Source: JAICXG01 sp036825615
GTDB lineage: Bacteria > Verrucomicrobiota > Verrucomicrobiia > Chthoniobacterales > UBA10450
Assembly (NCBI GenBank): GCA_036825615.1
Contig: DAISXY010000011.1
Location: forward strand, 62,001 to 126,000
Length of the DNA: 64,000 bases
Direction: 5' to 3'
Part shown: piece after piece, positions 53,770 to 62,748 of the stretch
Layout: each line of letters opens with the position of its first letter
How positions within the stretch are numbered: position 1 is the stretch's first letter
Program-made: the position numbers and the translations under genes
The notes under the pieces: generated by a model
The model's input: the letters and a program-made list of their open reading frames with translations, nothing else
What the model was told of the DNA's origin: nothing
The model's database searches: none

Positions 53770-54816
53770 ATGACACTGGGCGTGGCAGTCCCGGCGATGC
53801 ACGCGCAAACGCCAACCCCAATATGCACTGTAAGTCCAACTCCGGTACCCTCACCGACGATGACTCCGGCAAATTGCACGAATTGCACGGCTCAAGTCTA
53901 CCCTTCAGCAACACCTCCTGCCGTCTTGATCCCGTCGAGCTTTCAGCCCCCGTCTCCACACGCCCAATTGCACTGGCGCATCTACAGTCCCACAGACGGA
54001 TCTTCCGCGCCTTGGCCGGCTGTGATCGTCCTCCATGGAGGAGGTTTCAAATCTGGCAGCCCGTTCCAGGGAGGCCCCAATATCGCAGCCATGGATTTGG
54101 CAGCGAAAGGCTATTATGTGGCTGTCGCCGACTACGAGTTAGCCCCCTGCGCCGTCATCCCGACGGAGCATTGCCACGATGGTACATCGGACGGCATCGC
54201 TGCGGGGCGTTGGCCCATTCAATGGCAGGATGTAGAGGCGGAAGTGAAGGCATTACGCAGCGACGCGACTCACTGCAACGGCAGGGTGGGCGTTCTTGGC
54301 GGCTCAGCCGGTGGAACCCATGCTGTTTGGGCGGCGATAGACACGGTTAGCTCCAGCGGTTGGCCAAATTGGACAGCCGCTGACCGAGCGGATTGTGCGG
54401 TCAGTCTGTCTGGCGCTTACGATTTTTCGGATCGGACAGCAGAGCACTACCCGAACATTTTTCCAGACCCCTTACCGTCCTTCACCTTTGATGTCGAGAA
54501 CTATACCAACACGGGCAATCTCTCGACACAAAAGGCTGATTCGCCTGTGGCGAGGGTGACTGCATATGACTCGGACACCTTTAAGCCGCTTTATCTTATT
54601 AACAGCCGATACGACACCATGCCCTACCACCAGATTGTCGATATGATTTGCGCCCTCCAGACCGCAGGAGTGCCGGATACGGCTTACCAAACGCTGACTA
54701 TCCCAAGTAGCGTAGAACATGAGTTTGCCTACTGGGACAGTTGGGACGGAGTATCGGATCCGCCGAAGAACGTGAGCGACGATGTCATCGCGTTCCTGGA
54801 TGCTCATCTTAAATAA
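53770..54816 (+). CDS. Secreted alpha/beta hydrolase (copy 2)
   Basis: A 348-residue esterase-like hydrolase as called from ATG 53770. The oxyanion motif HGGGFKSGSP (about 88-97) is followed by nucleophile elbow GGSAGGTHAVWAA (about 178). The acid is probably the Asp in NSRYDTMPYHQIVD and the His is in SSVEHEFAYWDS. The called start leaves only 13 residues before the expected cleavage (VAVPAMHA-Q), too short for a signal peptide; a longer in-frame hydrophobic stretch lies just upstream without a standard start codon. It is paralogous to 15595-16635 and, like it, is followed by a beta-strand repeat gene. Copy 2 retains the HGGG motif that copy 1 lacks. Confidence 0.8.
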   Translation: MTLGVAVPAMHAQTPTPICTVSPTPVPSPTMTPANCTNCTAQVYPSATPPAVLIPSSFQPPSPHAQLHWRIYSPTDGSSAPWPAVIVLHGGGFKSGSPFQGGPNIAAMDLAAKGYYVAVADYELAPCAVIPTEHCHDGTSDGIAAGRWPIQWQDVEAEVKALRSDATHCNGRVGVLGGSAGGTHAVWAAIDTVSSSGWPNWTAADRADCAVSLSGAYDFSDRTAEHYPNIFPDPLPSFTFDVENYTNTGNLSTQKADSPVARVTAYDSDTFKPLYLINSRYDTMPYHQIVDMICALQTAGVPDTAYQTLTIPSSVEHEFAYWDSWDGVSDPPKNVSDDVIAFLDAHLK

Positions 54817-54832
54817 CAATAAGGAGAACCAA

Positions 54833-56359
54833 ATGAAACAAGCTAAACGTTATTCTAGCAATCTTTATCGAACCGCCGCGATCCTGCTCCTCTCCACCTT
54901 GTCTGCCATCGCCGTAATGTCAGTGCAGGCTGGCAGTGCGACCTGGGCTGCGAATCCGACCTCTTCCGATTGGAACACGGCTGCGAACTGGACCCCGAAC
55001 ACGGTGCCGGGTGCTGGGGACACCGCCACGTTCGACAGCTCGACCCAGAATCTCGTCACGGTTTCTTTGGGCACAGCCATCAATAAGATTGTTTTCACTC
55101 CCGCCGCCGAAGCCTACACCATCACCGCTCCGGTCGGCGGGATGAACATCGATGCGGGCATCACAAATAGTTCCGGAAAAGTTCAGAACTTTATGGCGAT
55201 CGTTGATGGGAGCGGAAATGGGACTTTTTTTACCTTGGAACGGACTGCGAACGCAGGGTCGCTCTGCACCTTTACTGCCGCGGGCAACTTTATCCCGCAA
55301 AATGAAGGCAGTTCGCTCAATCTGTTGGGGCCAGCATCGGCCGGTGATTGCACTTACATCAACCTGCCCGGCTCCGCCGAGGGAGCTTTGGGAGGAACCA
55401 CCGGGTTTTTCAGCGATGCTACGGCCGCCAGCGCCACGATTACGAGCCAGGGCGCGACGGTGAGCGGCGCCGGCGGTGGAGTGACAACCTTCTACAACCA
55501 GTCGCTCGCGGGCAGTTCGACGCTGATCGCCACCGGCGGCAGCAACGGCGGCCAGGGTGGCGTCATTCAGTTCGAGGCCAGTTCGCGAGGAGAAACCGCG
55601 CGCCTGGAACTCTTCGGCAACGCCATGCTGGATTTGAGCCTGCATAACAGCACCGCCTTCTCGATCGGCTCGATCGAAGGCGACGGTGTCATCATTGTGG
55701 GGGTCTCCGGGCTCAAGGTGGGCACGAATAATTTGTCCACCACCTTCTCCGGCTTGATCGAGGACGACGGCGTCACCAGCGCGACCTTGACCAAGACCGG
55801 GAGCGGGAGCTTGACCCTGAGCGGAGCCAACACCTACAGCGGAGGCACGACTGTCAACGGCGGTGTCTTGCGTGTGGCAAACAAAAGCGGTTCGGCCACT
55901 GGCACGGGAGTGGTGACAGTCAAGACAGGCACGCTCGGGGGCAAAGGCGTCATGGCCGGTGTAACCACGATTGGGACCGGGAGCGGCACGAGAGCTTTCC
56001 TGGAGCCGAGCGTGGGGGCGCGGCAGCCTGCGACGACAACCATTCAAAGCCTGCTCACCTTCAAAGCCGACGGGAGTTACACCTACAAGCTCAACACGAA
56101 GAAAGCCAGAGCCGACGAGGTGGTGGCGAACGGAGTTACAATCGAGAGCGGAGCGCAGTTTAACTTCAGCGCGATCGGGAACAAGCGGCTCCCGCTCGGG
56201 AGCGTCTTTGTTGCCCTCAGCAACACGAGCGCGAGTCCGATCAGCGGCGCCTTTGCCAACCTGGCCGATGGTTCCACCCTGAGCGCCGGGAAGAACAAGT
56301 ATCAGGCCAGTTACACCGGCGGCGATGGGAATGACCTGACGCTCACGGTGGTGCCGTAA
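54833..56359 (+). CDS. Secreted autotransporter-associated beta-strand repeat protein (copy 2)
   Basis: About 508 residues from ATG 54833, which has a strong AAGGAG ribosome site six bases upstream. A signal peptide with a basic start and hydrophobic core (ILLLSTLSAIAVMSVQA) is cut before GSATWAANPTSSDWNTAANW, nearly the same opening as copy 1. Gly/Ser/Thr-rich beta repeats follow, then TLTKTGSGSLTLSGANTYSG (about residue 325), the autotransporter-associated repeat, and the end GGDGNDLTLTVVP. It begins 16 bases after the hydrolase. Both the protein ends and the gene order repeat the 13857-16635 module, so it arose by duplication of a two-gene unit. Confidence 0.87.
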   Translation: MKQAKRYSSNLYRTAAILLLSTLSAIAVMSVQAGSATWAANPTSSDWNTAANWTPNTVPGAGDTATFDSSTQNLVTVSLGTAINKIVFTPAAEAYTITAPVGGMNIDAGITNSSGKVQNFMAIVDGSGNGTFFTLERTANAGSLCTFTAAGNFIPQNEGSSLNLLGPASAGDCTYINLPGSAEGALGGTTGFFSDATAASATITSQGATVSGAGGGVTTFYNQSLAGSSTLIATGGSNGGQGGVIQFEASSRGETARLELFGNAMLDLSLHNSTAFSIGSIEGDGVIIVGVSGLKVGTNNLSTTFSGLIEDDGVTSATLTKTGSGSLTLSGANTYSGGTTVNGGVLRVANKSGSATGTGVVTVKTGTLGGKGVMAGVTTIGTGSGTRAFLEPSVGARQPATTTIQSLLTFKADGSYTYKLNTKKARADEVVANGVTIESGAQFNFSAIGNKRLPLGSVFVALSNTSASPISGAFANLADGSTLSAGKNKYQASYTGGDGNDLTLTVVP

Positions 56360-56840
56360 CACAGTCCGTCCCCGGCTGTGCGGCCAACGGGCCTCCCGGC
56401 CCGGTGAGGAACTGCGCCGAAGGGAGCGGTTACGGTGAATTGCCAGGACAGGATGAACGGGATTGACAGGATTTCAAAGAGAGACATTCTCGCCTTTTGC
56501 TCGATCAAAATCCGGTTAATCCTGCCAATGCTGTCTCTTTCGGCTCAGCGACACCAGGGACAGTAAATCACGCTCATAAAGAGAAACACCGGGCGAGACG
56601 CCCGGTGGCCGCACAGGCGCGGACGCCTGTGTTACGCTGGTCGTGCCGTAACACAGTCCGTCCTCGGCTGTGCGGCCAACGGGCCTCCCGGCCCGGTGAG
56701 GGAAATGCTCCGAACGCGCCGTTACGCTAATTCCTAGACGGGATTAACGGGATTGACAGGATTCGGAGAGAGAGACAACCCGGCGGTTCTTCTAATCAAA
56801 TCTCGTTAATCAGGTTAATCCTGTCTCTCTCGGCTGTTTG
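56351..56840. repeat. Two direct copies of a ~190-bp intergenic block
   Basis: Copy one starts at about 56351 and includes the last codons of the preceding gene (GTGCCGTAACACAGTCCGTC); copy two starts at 56643 with the same 20 bases. Each includes GGCCAACGGGCCTCCCGGCC and a GGGATTGACAGGATT...AATCCTG inverted pair. Between them lies a CACCGGGC hairpin of the family at 2098. I see no gene in 56360-56894. Confidence 0.8.
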
Positions 56841-56894
56841 TGAGCGAGCAGTAACTTCTAACCCGTAGGGAATGAGCCTGGAGTCTTCGCCCGT

Positions 56895-57935
56895 TCACCG
56901 CGACGGCGGCAAGATCTCGAGCTGCCTTTGCAGTCGCTCGATCCCTCGAATACCGGTTACAATTTCGCCGAGCGAATACAGGGCGCTCGGGATGTGCTCG
57001 AAAAAAGAGGTATTACCCTTAACCAGCCCGAGATATCCATAGGCCCCGAGCGCCTGCATCAGCCGCTGCATCGCGCAAAGCCGGAGTTTTTCCGCCTGTT
57101 CGCGTTCGTTCCCCGGGTTTGTCGACTGATAGAAATCGAGCAGCTCTGTTCGTTCTTTATTCGTTAGGCTAACGTACGGATCGTAGAGCAACGAAGCAAG
57201 GTCATACTCCGCGAGCCCGGGACGCATCCCCTGAAAGTCAATCAGGTAACTCTCGCCCGCGCGCACGATCAGATTTTGAGACTGGAAATCGCGATGCACG
57301 AGCACGCGTGGAAAGCTCGCCAGGTGATTCGCGATTTCCTCCAGGGCGGGGAGCGCCGCGAGCTCGCGCCGTGTTTCCTCCTCGACCCCAAAGTAGCGCT
57401 CGAGACAGTTTTCGAAAAAGTAACTCTGTTCCCAACGATAGAGCGCTTCGTCGAAACGGGCCGCGAGATGCGGCTCGATGCGCTCGGCCGCGCTCCCCGG
57501 CAGCCGATGGAGTTTCGCGATCGTAGCGAGAGCCGATTCGTACAGCGGCCGTCGCACCTCCCAAGTCGCCGCGCGATAACTCCAAAGATCGCGGTCGCCC
57601 AGGTCTTCCATCCAGATCAAGCCTTCTCCTGGATCGTGAAAATGAATCCGGGGCGCACGGATTTCCTCTTCGCCGAGAAAGCGCGCGATCTCGACAAAGC
57701 GGGTGTTTTCCTCCCGCTCGCGGTCGTATTTGACGAGGATGATTGATTGGCCCGGCGAAAACTCGATGCGGTAAAACTTGCGGCCCGAACCGCCTTTCTC
57801 GATCGGCGTGATTTTCACCTGCGCCTCCTCGAACCGCGGGAAATGAAGTCGGGTCTGGCGGAGCAGGTTTTCCGGAACGGTCATCTGATGCACGGTTGAG
57901 ATTTGGATCCGACCCGATTGCCTCGAGATTTTCAT
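56895..57935 (-). CDS. Aminoglycoside-phosphotransferase-fold sugar kinase (AmgK-like)
   Basis: A 346-residue kinase of the APH fold (ATG 57884, giving MTVPENLLRQTRLHFPRF, is an alternative start with 17 fewer residues). A Gly-rich loop EKGGSGRKFYRIE (about 46-58) precedes the catalytic HRDFQSQNL (about 216-224) and the metal-binding IDFQGMRPG. Together with the nucleotidyltransferase gene 117 bases upstream, this matches AmgK-MurU, in which the kinase phosphorylates MurNAc/GlcNAc at the anomeric carbon and MurU makes UDP-MurNAc, bypassing de novo synthesis. That function is inferred from fold plus pairing. Confidence 0.8.
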   Translation of the reverse strand: MKISRQSGRIQISTVHQMTVPENLLRQTRLHFPRFEEAQVKITPIEKGGSGRKFYRIEFSPGQSIILVKYDREREENTRFVEIARFLGEEEIRAPRIHFHDPGEGLIWMEDLGDRDLWSYRAATWEVRRPLYESALATIAKLHRLPGSAAERIEPHLAARFDEALYRWEQSYFFENCLERYFGVEEETRRELAALPALEEIANHLASFPRVLVHRDFQSQNLIVRAGESYLIDFQGMRPGLAEYDLASLLYDPYVSLTNKERTELLDFYQSTNPGNEREQAEKLRLCAMQRLMQALGAYGYLGLVKGNTSFFEHIPSALYSLGEIVTGIRGIERLQRQLEILPPSR

Positions 57936-58052
57936 CTCGACCGCTTAAAGCGGTCGAGTTCTCAGCTCCCGAGTTCTCACTTGCGGTTTCTGGCCCGAGG
58001 CCGGCAGGTAGACAAGTCGCAGCCTGGTCTCACGTTTCTGATCAGAGTGCAT

Positions 58053-58994
58053 TTAGACAATCGCATCGCTCAGCGTCCCTTCGGCGTGGTGATCGGTGCG
58101 GACGATACAGCGTTGCAGGTGAGCGCGAGAAGCAATTTTTGCTCCCGGCCAGAGAATTGAATCCTCGACCGTCGCCCCGGCGGCGACCGCGCAGCCTGCG
58201 CCGACAGAGGAAGAGCCGAGCAGTTGCGCCCCCGGCTCGATCATCGCATCGGTCGCGACCTGCACCGGCCACTCCTCTTCAATCGGAAAGCCGGGCCGCC
58301 ACTCCTCGGTCGCGATGATGCGATGGAGCGCGAGATATTCCTTAGGCGAAGTGAGATTGAACCAGCGCCCGTCTTCAATCACCACCCCGCCAATCCGGCC
58401 GCCAGCCGCAATCCAATCCACCAGCACCGGGACATAGGAGATTTTTTTCCCGGGCGCAAAGCGGGCGAAGGCGCGGCGGTTCCAGATCGAGACATTGGCA
58501 TGATCGAAATTGCCGGTGTGACCGTGCCGGTTCCCGATATCAATGATCCGGCCATCTCGAAAGGCGACGTGGGAGGCGACTCCGGTCGAGCGGAGCGCGA
58601 GCGTAACATCGTTGCCCGCGCGGAAATGTTCCTCGATCAGGGGCGCAAGCGGCAGATCGGTGAGGACGTCGCCGCTATAAACGAGAAAATTTTGCGCGGT
58701 CAGATATGGCGCGGCGTTCTTGATCCCGCCGCCGGTTTCAAGCAGAGCGGGCTCATGGACGAGGCGGAGCGAGCAGCCGCGATAGCCGCCGCTGCCTAAC
58801 GACTCCGACCAGCGCTCCGGCAAATGATGGGTGTTGACGACGAATGACTCGACACCCGCCGCGATCAGGTGATCGAAGGCGAAGGTGATAAGTGGTTTCC
58901 CGAAAACCGGGACAAGCGGCTTGGGCAGATCATCGGTCAGCGGCCGGAGCCGCTTCCCGAGGCCGGCCCCGAGAACAAATGCCTGTGTGATCAT
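58053..58994 (-). CDS. Nucleotidyltransferase (MurU-like) with left-handed beta-helix tail
   Basis: A 313-residue sugar-1-phosphate nucleotidyltransferase. The signature GAGLGKRLRPLTDDLPKPLV (about 8-27) is followed by LLETGGGIKNA and VYSGDVLTDL, the metal-binding Asp region. Residues after about 230 (ATDAMIEPGAQLLGSSSVGA, then GCAVAAGATVEDSILWPGAK) form hexapeptide repeats of a left-handed beta-helix, which the shorter Pseudomonas-type MurU lacks. Paired with the AmgK-like kinase, UDP-MurNAc formation is likely, but the added tail leaves room for another sugar nucleotide. Confidence 0.82.
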   Translation of the reverse strand: MITQAFVLGAGLGKRLRPLTDDLPKPLVPVFGKPLITFAFDHLIAAGVESFVVNTHHLPERWSESLGSGGYRGCSLRLVHEPALLETGGGIKNAAPYLTAQNFLVYSGDVLTDLPLAPLIEEHFRAGNDVTLALRSTGVASHVAFRDGRIIDIGNRHGHTGNFDHANVSIWNRRAFARFAPGKKISYVPVLVDWIAAGGRIGGVVIEDGRWFNLTSPKEYLALHRIIATEEWRPGFPIEEEWPVQVATDAMIEPGAQLLGSSSVGAGCAVAAGATVEDSILWPGAKIASRAHLQRCIVRTDHHAEGTLSDAIV

Positions 58995-59029
58995 GCGCCT
59001 AACGACTAAAGGACAAACTAAAGCACAAG

Positions 59030-59157
59030 GTCATCCCGAGCGCAGCCGAGGGATCCCGTGGTGAAACCGAGAGAGATGGCGGCAATTGGACCGGCACGGA
59101 GCTGCGACGGGATCCTTCCCCGAAAGCTTTCGGGGCTGCGCTTCGCTCAGGATGACA
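59030..59157. repeat. Paired copies of the GATCCC-type repeat
   Basis: GTCATCCCGAGCGCAGCCGA at the left and the inverted GGATCCTTCCCC...CAGGATGAC at the right, with a short spacer. Same family as at 10277 and 49937. It lies between the sialidase-like gene end and the nucleotidyltransferase start. Confidence 0.75.
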
Positions 59158-59173
59158 GGTCAGAAGGTGATTT

Positions 59174-61696
59174 CTACTGGATGTTATAAACCTCGACCAG
59201 GCCGACCCCGATGGTGCCATTTGCGCCCGCCACGATCGCCGTGTAAGCCCCGGCCGGCAGGGTCGCGAAAATCGCGGGCTCGCGTGCATCGCCGGGCGCG
59301 AGGCCGGTCGAGGCAATGATGCCGCCCTGGCTATCCTGCCAGTTGTCATTCGCCGCGAGGAGATTTCCCTCCGAATCGTGCAATTCCAACGTCGGATCGG
59401 GCAGGAAATCGGTTACGCCGAGCGGGCCTAACGACGGTCCGAGGGCGCGGACGATCACATTCGCCTGGCCCGATTCTTCCGAGGATATAATCACACCGCC
59501 GATGAGCACGTTCGCGCCGGTCCCGACCTGCCCGCGGGTGCTGATGTTGCCGAATTGCGAGGCGGGAGTGCTGTCGAGATCGTAGGCCTCGACGAGCGAA
59601 ATCCCGATGCTGTCGTTCTTCCCGCGGATAATCGCGGTGTATGCACCGGGATCGAGGGTGGCGAGAATCGCCGACTCGCGGTCGTCGGTCGGCGCGATCA
59701 TCGTTGCTTCGATCGCCGACTCCTGAGTGTCGCGCCAATTGTCGTTGCTCGTGATCAGCGCGCCGCTGGCATCATGAAGCTCGAGCGTCGGGTCGGCGAG
59801 CACGCCGGTGAGCCCGAAGTTGCTGAGCGATGGGCCGATCGCGCGGAGCAGGACGCTCTTGCTCGTGCTGCCGCTGACGATGAAACCGCCAATCAGCACA
59901 TCTTCGCCTGTGCCGACATCTTCCCGGGTCGAAATGTTGAGCTGACGCGAGGTGTGAATGACCGACGTCGGGTCGTTAGGCTCGGTTGCCGATAAAAATT
60001 CCGAAAGGTTGCTCTCCCCGTCGCCGTCGGCGTCGCCAGCGGGCCCGCCAAGGTCCGGATCGTTGATCTGCGCGAGTGAAAGCCGCGAGGCCTCAAAGCT
60101 GGTGAAATCGACTTCCGGCGCAATCCCGACGCGGGTGATGAACGGATCGGGATTGCCGGTGCGCGTGTCCACCCAGACCGGGACGGCGGGGATGTCAGGG
60201 CTGGTCGTTTCGGCGATGCCAAGATAATCCCCGATCATGTAGCCCTGGTCGGTGTGAGGCGCGAGCAAAGCATTGGTTGTCTCGCTCGTTAGGCGGATGT
60301 TGGGCTGCCAGGTGGCCCCGCCATCGAAAGATTGTGCGAGATACAGGTTGCAAAGCAACGCATCGCCGCCGCTGTCGCGCTGATCGTAAAATGAGACGGT
60401 GAGCGTTTGCCCGTCGGGTGAGGCGGAAATCGCCGGGTTGAAAACACCCGTGCCGGGATTATCGCTCACGGCGATCGGCGTGGACCAGGTCGCGCCGGTG
60501 CTGGTCGATTTCGTAAACAAGACTCGCGGAAGCCCGGCCGCGTCTTGGGCTTGGTAGACTACGAAGATCGTCCCGCTTTCGCGATCGGTGGTAGCAGACG
60601 GAAGAAAGACGCCACTGCGGAAAAATGCTGGTGTAAAACGGGTGACATTCGTAACCACAACCGGTGCGCCAAAGGTCACCCCGCCGTCATTCGACACCAC
60701 CATGTCAATGTGCTCCGGGATTGGCGCGCTCGGCGCGTCTCCGTCATCGCCGGAAGCGTTGCCGGCAAAATTCCAATAAACGATCGCGACGCGGCCATCT
60801 GGCAGGAACATCGGCTGGGAACCTTGCGCCTCCGTATCGGCGGCGTGGATCACAACGCCCGGACTCCACGTCACTCCATGATCGTCGCTATAGGAGCGCA
60901 GAATCGGCGACGCCGATGTGGTTCCAAACTCCGTCCAGGTCACTAGGATGCGCCCGACATTGGCGGTCCCGTCGAAGTTGTTGATCGCCATCCAGGGCTT
61001 GTCGGGAAAGTCGCCGTTGCCAGTTGGTTGAAAAACGAGCGCGGGCGCCGGGAAAGTGTTGCCCCCATCGGTCGAGCGGCTGACTAAAACCGCACCGGTG
61101 GAAAAATCGCCGCTCGTCGCACCTTCCGTGCAAAGGAAAATCCGCCCGCTGAGATCAATTCCCGCGACTGGATCGGTGTCCCGAAAATAGGGGCCGCCGG
61201 TCAGCGTCGTCAGGTTTGGAATCAATGCGCGCGTCCAGGTGAGTCCGCCGTCATGCGTGATCGAGTAACCGCAATCGACCGCCCCGCCATCGACAAAGCG
61301 TCCTTCCTGAAAAACCGCGACGAGCGTTTCCGGATCAATCGGCGAGCGCGCGATGTGGGGCTCGGCCTGCGCACGCATGTCCGGCGGGAGTTGGCCGGGA
61401 TCATCCCCGAGGCGGAGATTAGGCGCGACGCGAAGATCGAGTGTGACGGCGACAGGCGCCTGAGCTTGCGATGCGAGGGTGGATGGCGGTTGCACGAGAT
61501 CGCCTCCGCGATCGAGCAAACTGAGCGCGCCGGAAGAGAGCCGTTCGAGCGGGACTTGTTGCAGGGCCGCGGGCCAGTGACTGCGATCAAGTGCGCGCAG
61601 CGGAGTCGTCACGCAGACAGAAAAAACCGAGGCGAGTGCGACCAGCAGGGTTTTTCTCAAGTTGCGGAATTTAGCCGGGAGTGGGTCCGCAAACAA
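59174..61696 (-). CDS. Secreted sialidase-like (BNR repeat) protein
   Basis: An 840-residue exported protein as called from TTG 61696; TTG 61660 gives RKTLLVALASVFSVCVTTPL directly and a better signal peptide. The body (about 110-520) has several Asp-box turns of the S-x-D-x-G-x-T-W form (STDGGNTF, SDDHGVTWS, SNDGGVTFG, SFDGGATWQ), each closing one blade of a six-bladed propeller. An Asp-rich segment (PAGDADGDGESNL) suggests calcium binding, followed by two ~110-residue C-terminal repeats (each with VGTGxxVLIGG, LRAIGPSL or VRALGPSL, and TAI). No complete set of sialidase catalytic residues is obvious, so it may bind rather than cleave glycans. Confidence 0.8.
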   Translation of the reverse strand: MFADPLPAKFRNLRKTLLVALASVFSVCVTTPLRALDRSHWPAALQQVPLERLSSGALSLLDRGGDLVQPPSTLASQAQAPVAVTLDLRVAPNLRLGDDPGQLPPDMRAQAEPHIARSPIDPETLVAVFQEGRFVDGGAVDCGYSITHDGGLTWTRALIPNLTTLTGGPYFRDTDPVAGIDLSGRIFLCTEGATSGDFSTGAVLVSRSTDGGNTFPAPALVFQPTGNGDFPDKPWMAINNFDGTANVGRILVTWTEFGTTSASPILRSYSDDHGVTWSPGVVIHAADTEAQGSQPMFLPDGRVAIVYWNFAGNASGDDGDAPSAPIPEHIDMVVSNDGGVTFGAPVVVTNVTRFTPAFFRSGVFLPSATTDRESGTIFVVYQAQDAAGLPRVLFTKSTSTGATWSTPIAVSDNPGTGVFNPAISASPDGQTLTVSFYDQRDSGGDALLCNLYLAQSFDGGATWQPNIRLTSETTNALLAPHTDQGYMIGDYLGIAETTSPDIPAVPVWVDTRTGNPDPFITRVGIAPEVDFTSFEASRLSLAQINDPDLGGPAGDADGDGESNLSEFLSATEPNDPTSVIHTSRQLNISTREDVGTGEDVLIGGFIVSGSTSKSVLLRAIGPSLSNFGLTGVLADPTLELHDASGALITSNDNWRDTQESAIEATMIAPTDDRESAILATLDPGAYTAIIRGKNDSIGISLVEAYDLDSTPASQFGNISTRGQVGTGANVLIGGVIISSEESGQANVIVRALGPSLGPLGVTDFLPDPTLELHDSEGNLLAANDNWQDSQGGIIASTGLAPGDAREPAIFATLPAGAYTAIVAGANGTIGVGLVEVYNIQ

Positions 61697-61759
61697 GCGA
61701 CCGCCTTCCGACGATTCCAGACCTAGCTGCTCACCGCCGACCGGAGCCTCGGACCGGCC

Positions 61760-62710
61760 TCAAAACGAGATGCGCCCGCCGACGACAATGCTCGGCGAAA
61801 AGACGTTGTAGGAAAGACCGCCAGTATCGGAATAGTTGCCGACGAAAGCCACCGAAGCGCCGAGAGCGACGTATTCGTTAGGCGACCAGGCAACGGCACT
61901 TCCGAGGCTGAGATTGAAATCGGTCCGGCTCGAGGAGGTTGGGTCATTGGTGTAGAACTGCACTTCGGGCCGGATAAACCCGGAGATTTCGACCTGCTCG
62001 ATCGGCCGATAAAGAATGGCCGAACTGAGATAAGGCGCAGCCCGGTCAAAGGTCGAGGGTTCACCATGCCGCGAATAAGCACCCAGGCTCCAGAAGGCGT
62101 AGAGCGGGAGATGCCCGAGCGGTTGAAGATAGTTGAGAGCTACATTCGCGAGACCGTAGCGATAGAATTCACCCTGGGAACCGCGCGGGCTGTAGAGCCG
62201 ACTCACCGCATAGGAAGCATTGATAAACCAACTGTCATTGCGGGTGAGGTCAAACTTCAGGTCGAGTTGCAGAAGTTGTGAGTCGAAATCGAGTCGTGAA
62301 AAGCGGGTGTAGCGAAAGAAATCCTGCTCAAAAGTAAGTCGCGGAGTAAAGTCGCGCGTGGCGTATGGGACAAAGGAAGCGGCCAGCCTCCCATTCCAGA
62401 AAAAGGCATCGCGCTCGCCACTTTGGGTAAGAAAAGCGTTCGTCGTGTAATTAAAGCTTTGCAGGGTGGAGAAGGTAAACATCTTCGGGCGCGGCGTACG
62501 CGAGACCAGCTGGATCTCCCCCAGCTCGGTGTCGGTAATCTGGTAGGGGGCGTATTGCCCGAGATTCTCCAAGCCCTGGCGGTTGATCACCTGCTGCTGG
62601 GTGTTGATCTGGGCCGATTGATCGGTCTGGGCGAGAAGCGACGGAGTAAGTCCAAGCGCAAGTAGCAGGGCTATGACCTGGAGGCGGAGTGAGTGGATAA
62701 AGTTAGGCAT
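61760..62710 (-). CDS. Outer-membrane beta-barrel protein
   Basis: A 316-residue protein with signal peptide (MPNFIHSLRLQVIALLLALG, cut near LLAQ). The mature chain has alternating polar/hydrophobic strands with aromatic ends (FTFSTLQSFNYTTNAFLTQS, LRPIE-type turns) and finishes VGGRISF, with the terminal Phe expected of Bam substrates. There is an N-terminal periplasmic stretch of about 60 residues. No family name is recognisable. It lies between the sialidase-like and FecR-domain genes, all on the minus strand, and probably forms one surface-related unit with them. Confidence 0.75.
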   Translation of the reverse strand: MPNFIHSLRLQVIALLLALGLTPSLLAQTDQSAQINTQQQVINRQGLENLGQYAPYQITDTELGEIQLVSRTPRPKMFTFSTLQSFNYTTNAFLTQSGERDAFFWNGRLAASFVPYATRDFTPRLTFEQDFFRYTRFSRLDFDSQLLQLDLKFDLTRNDSWFINASYAVSRLYSPRGSQGEFYRYGLANVALNYLQPLGHLPLYAFWSLGAYSRHGEPSTFDRAAPYLSSAILYRPIEQVEISGFIRPEVQFYTNDPTSSSRTDFNLSLGSAVAWSPNEYVALGASVAFVGNYSDTGGLSYNVFSPSIVVGGRISF

Positions 62711-62748
62711 AGGAAGGCAAGCAGGAGTTACTGTCAGTTAGGTTGGTC

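Noticed and set aside
54920..56362. Long minus-strand open frame (480 codons) antisense to the second beta-strand repeat gene
   Set aside because: The plus-strand gene has a signal peptide, ribosome site and family repeats; the antisense product is Arg/Gly-rich without domains.
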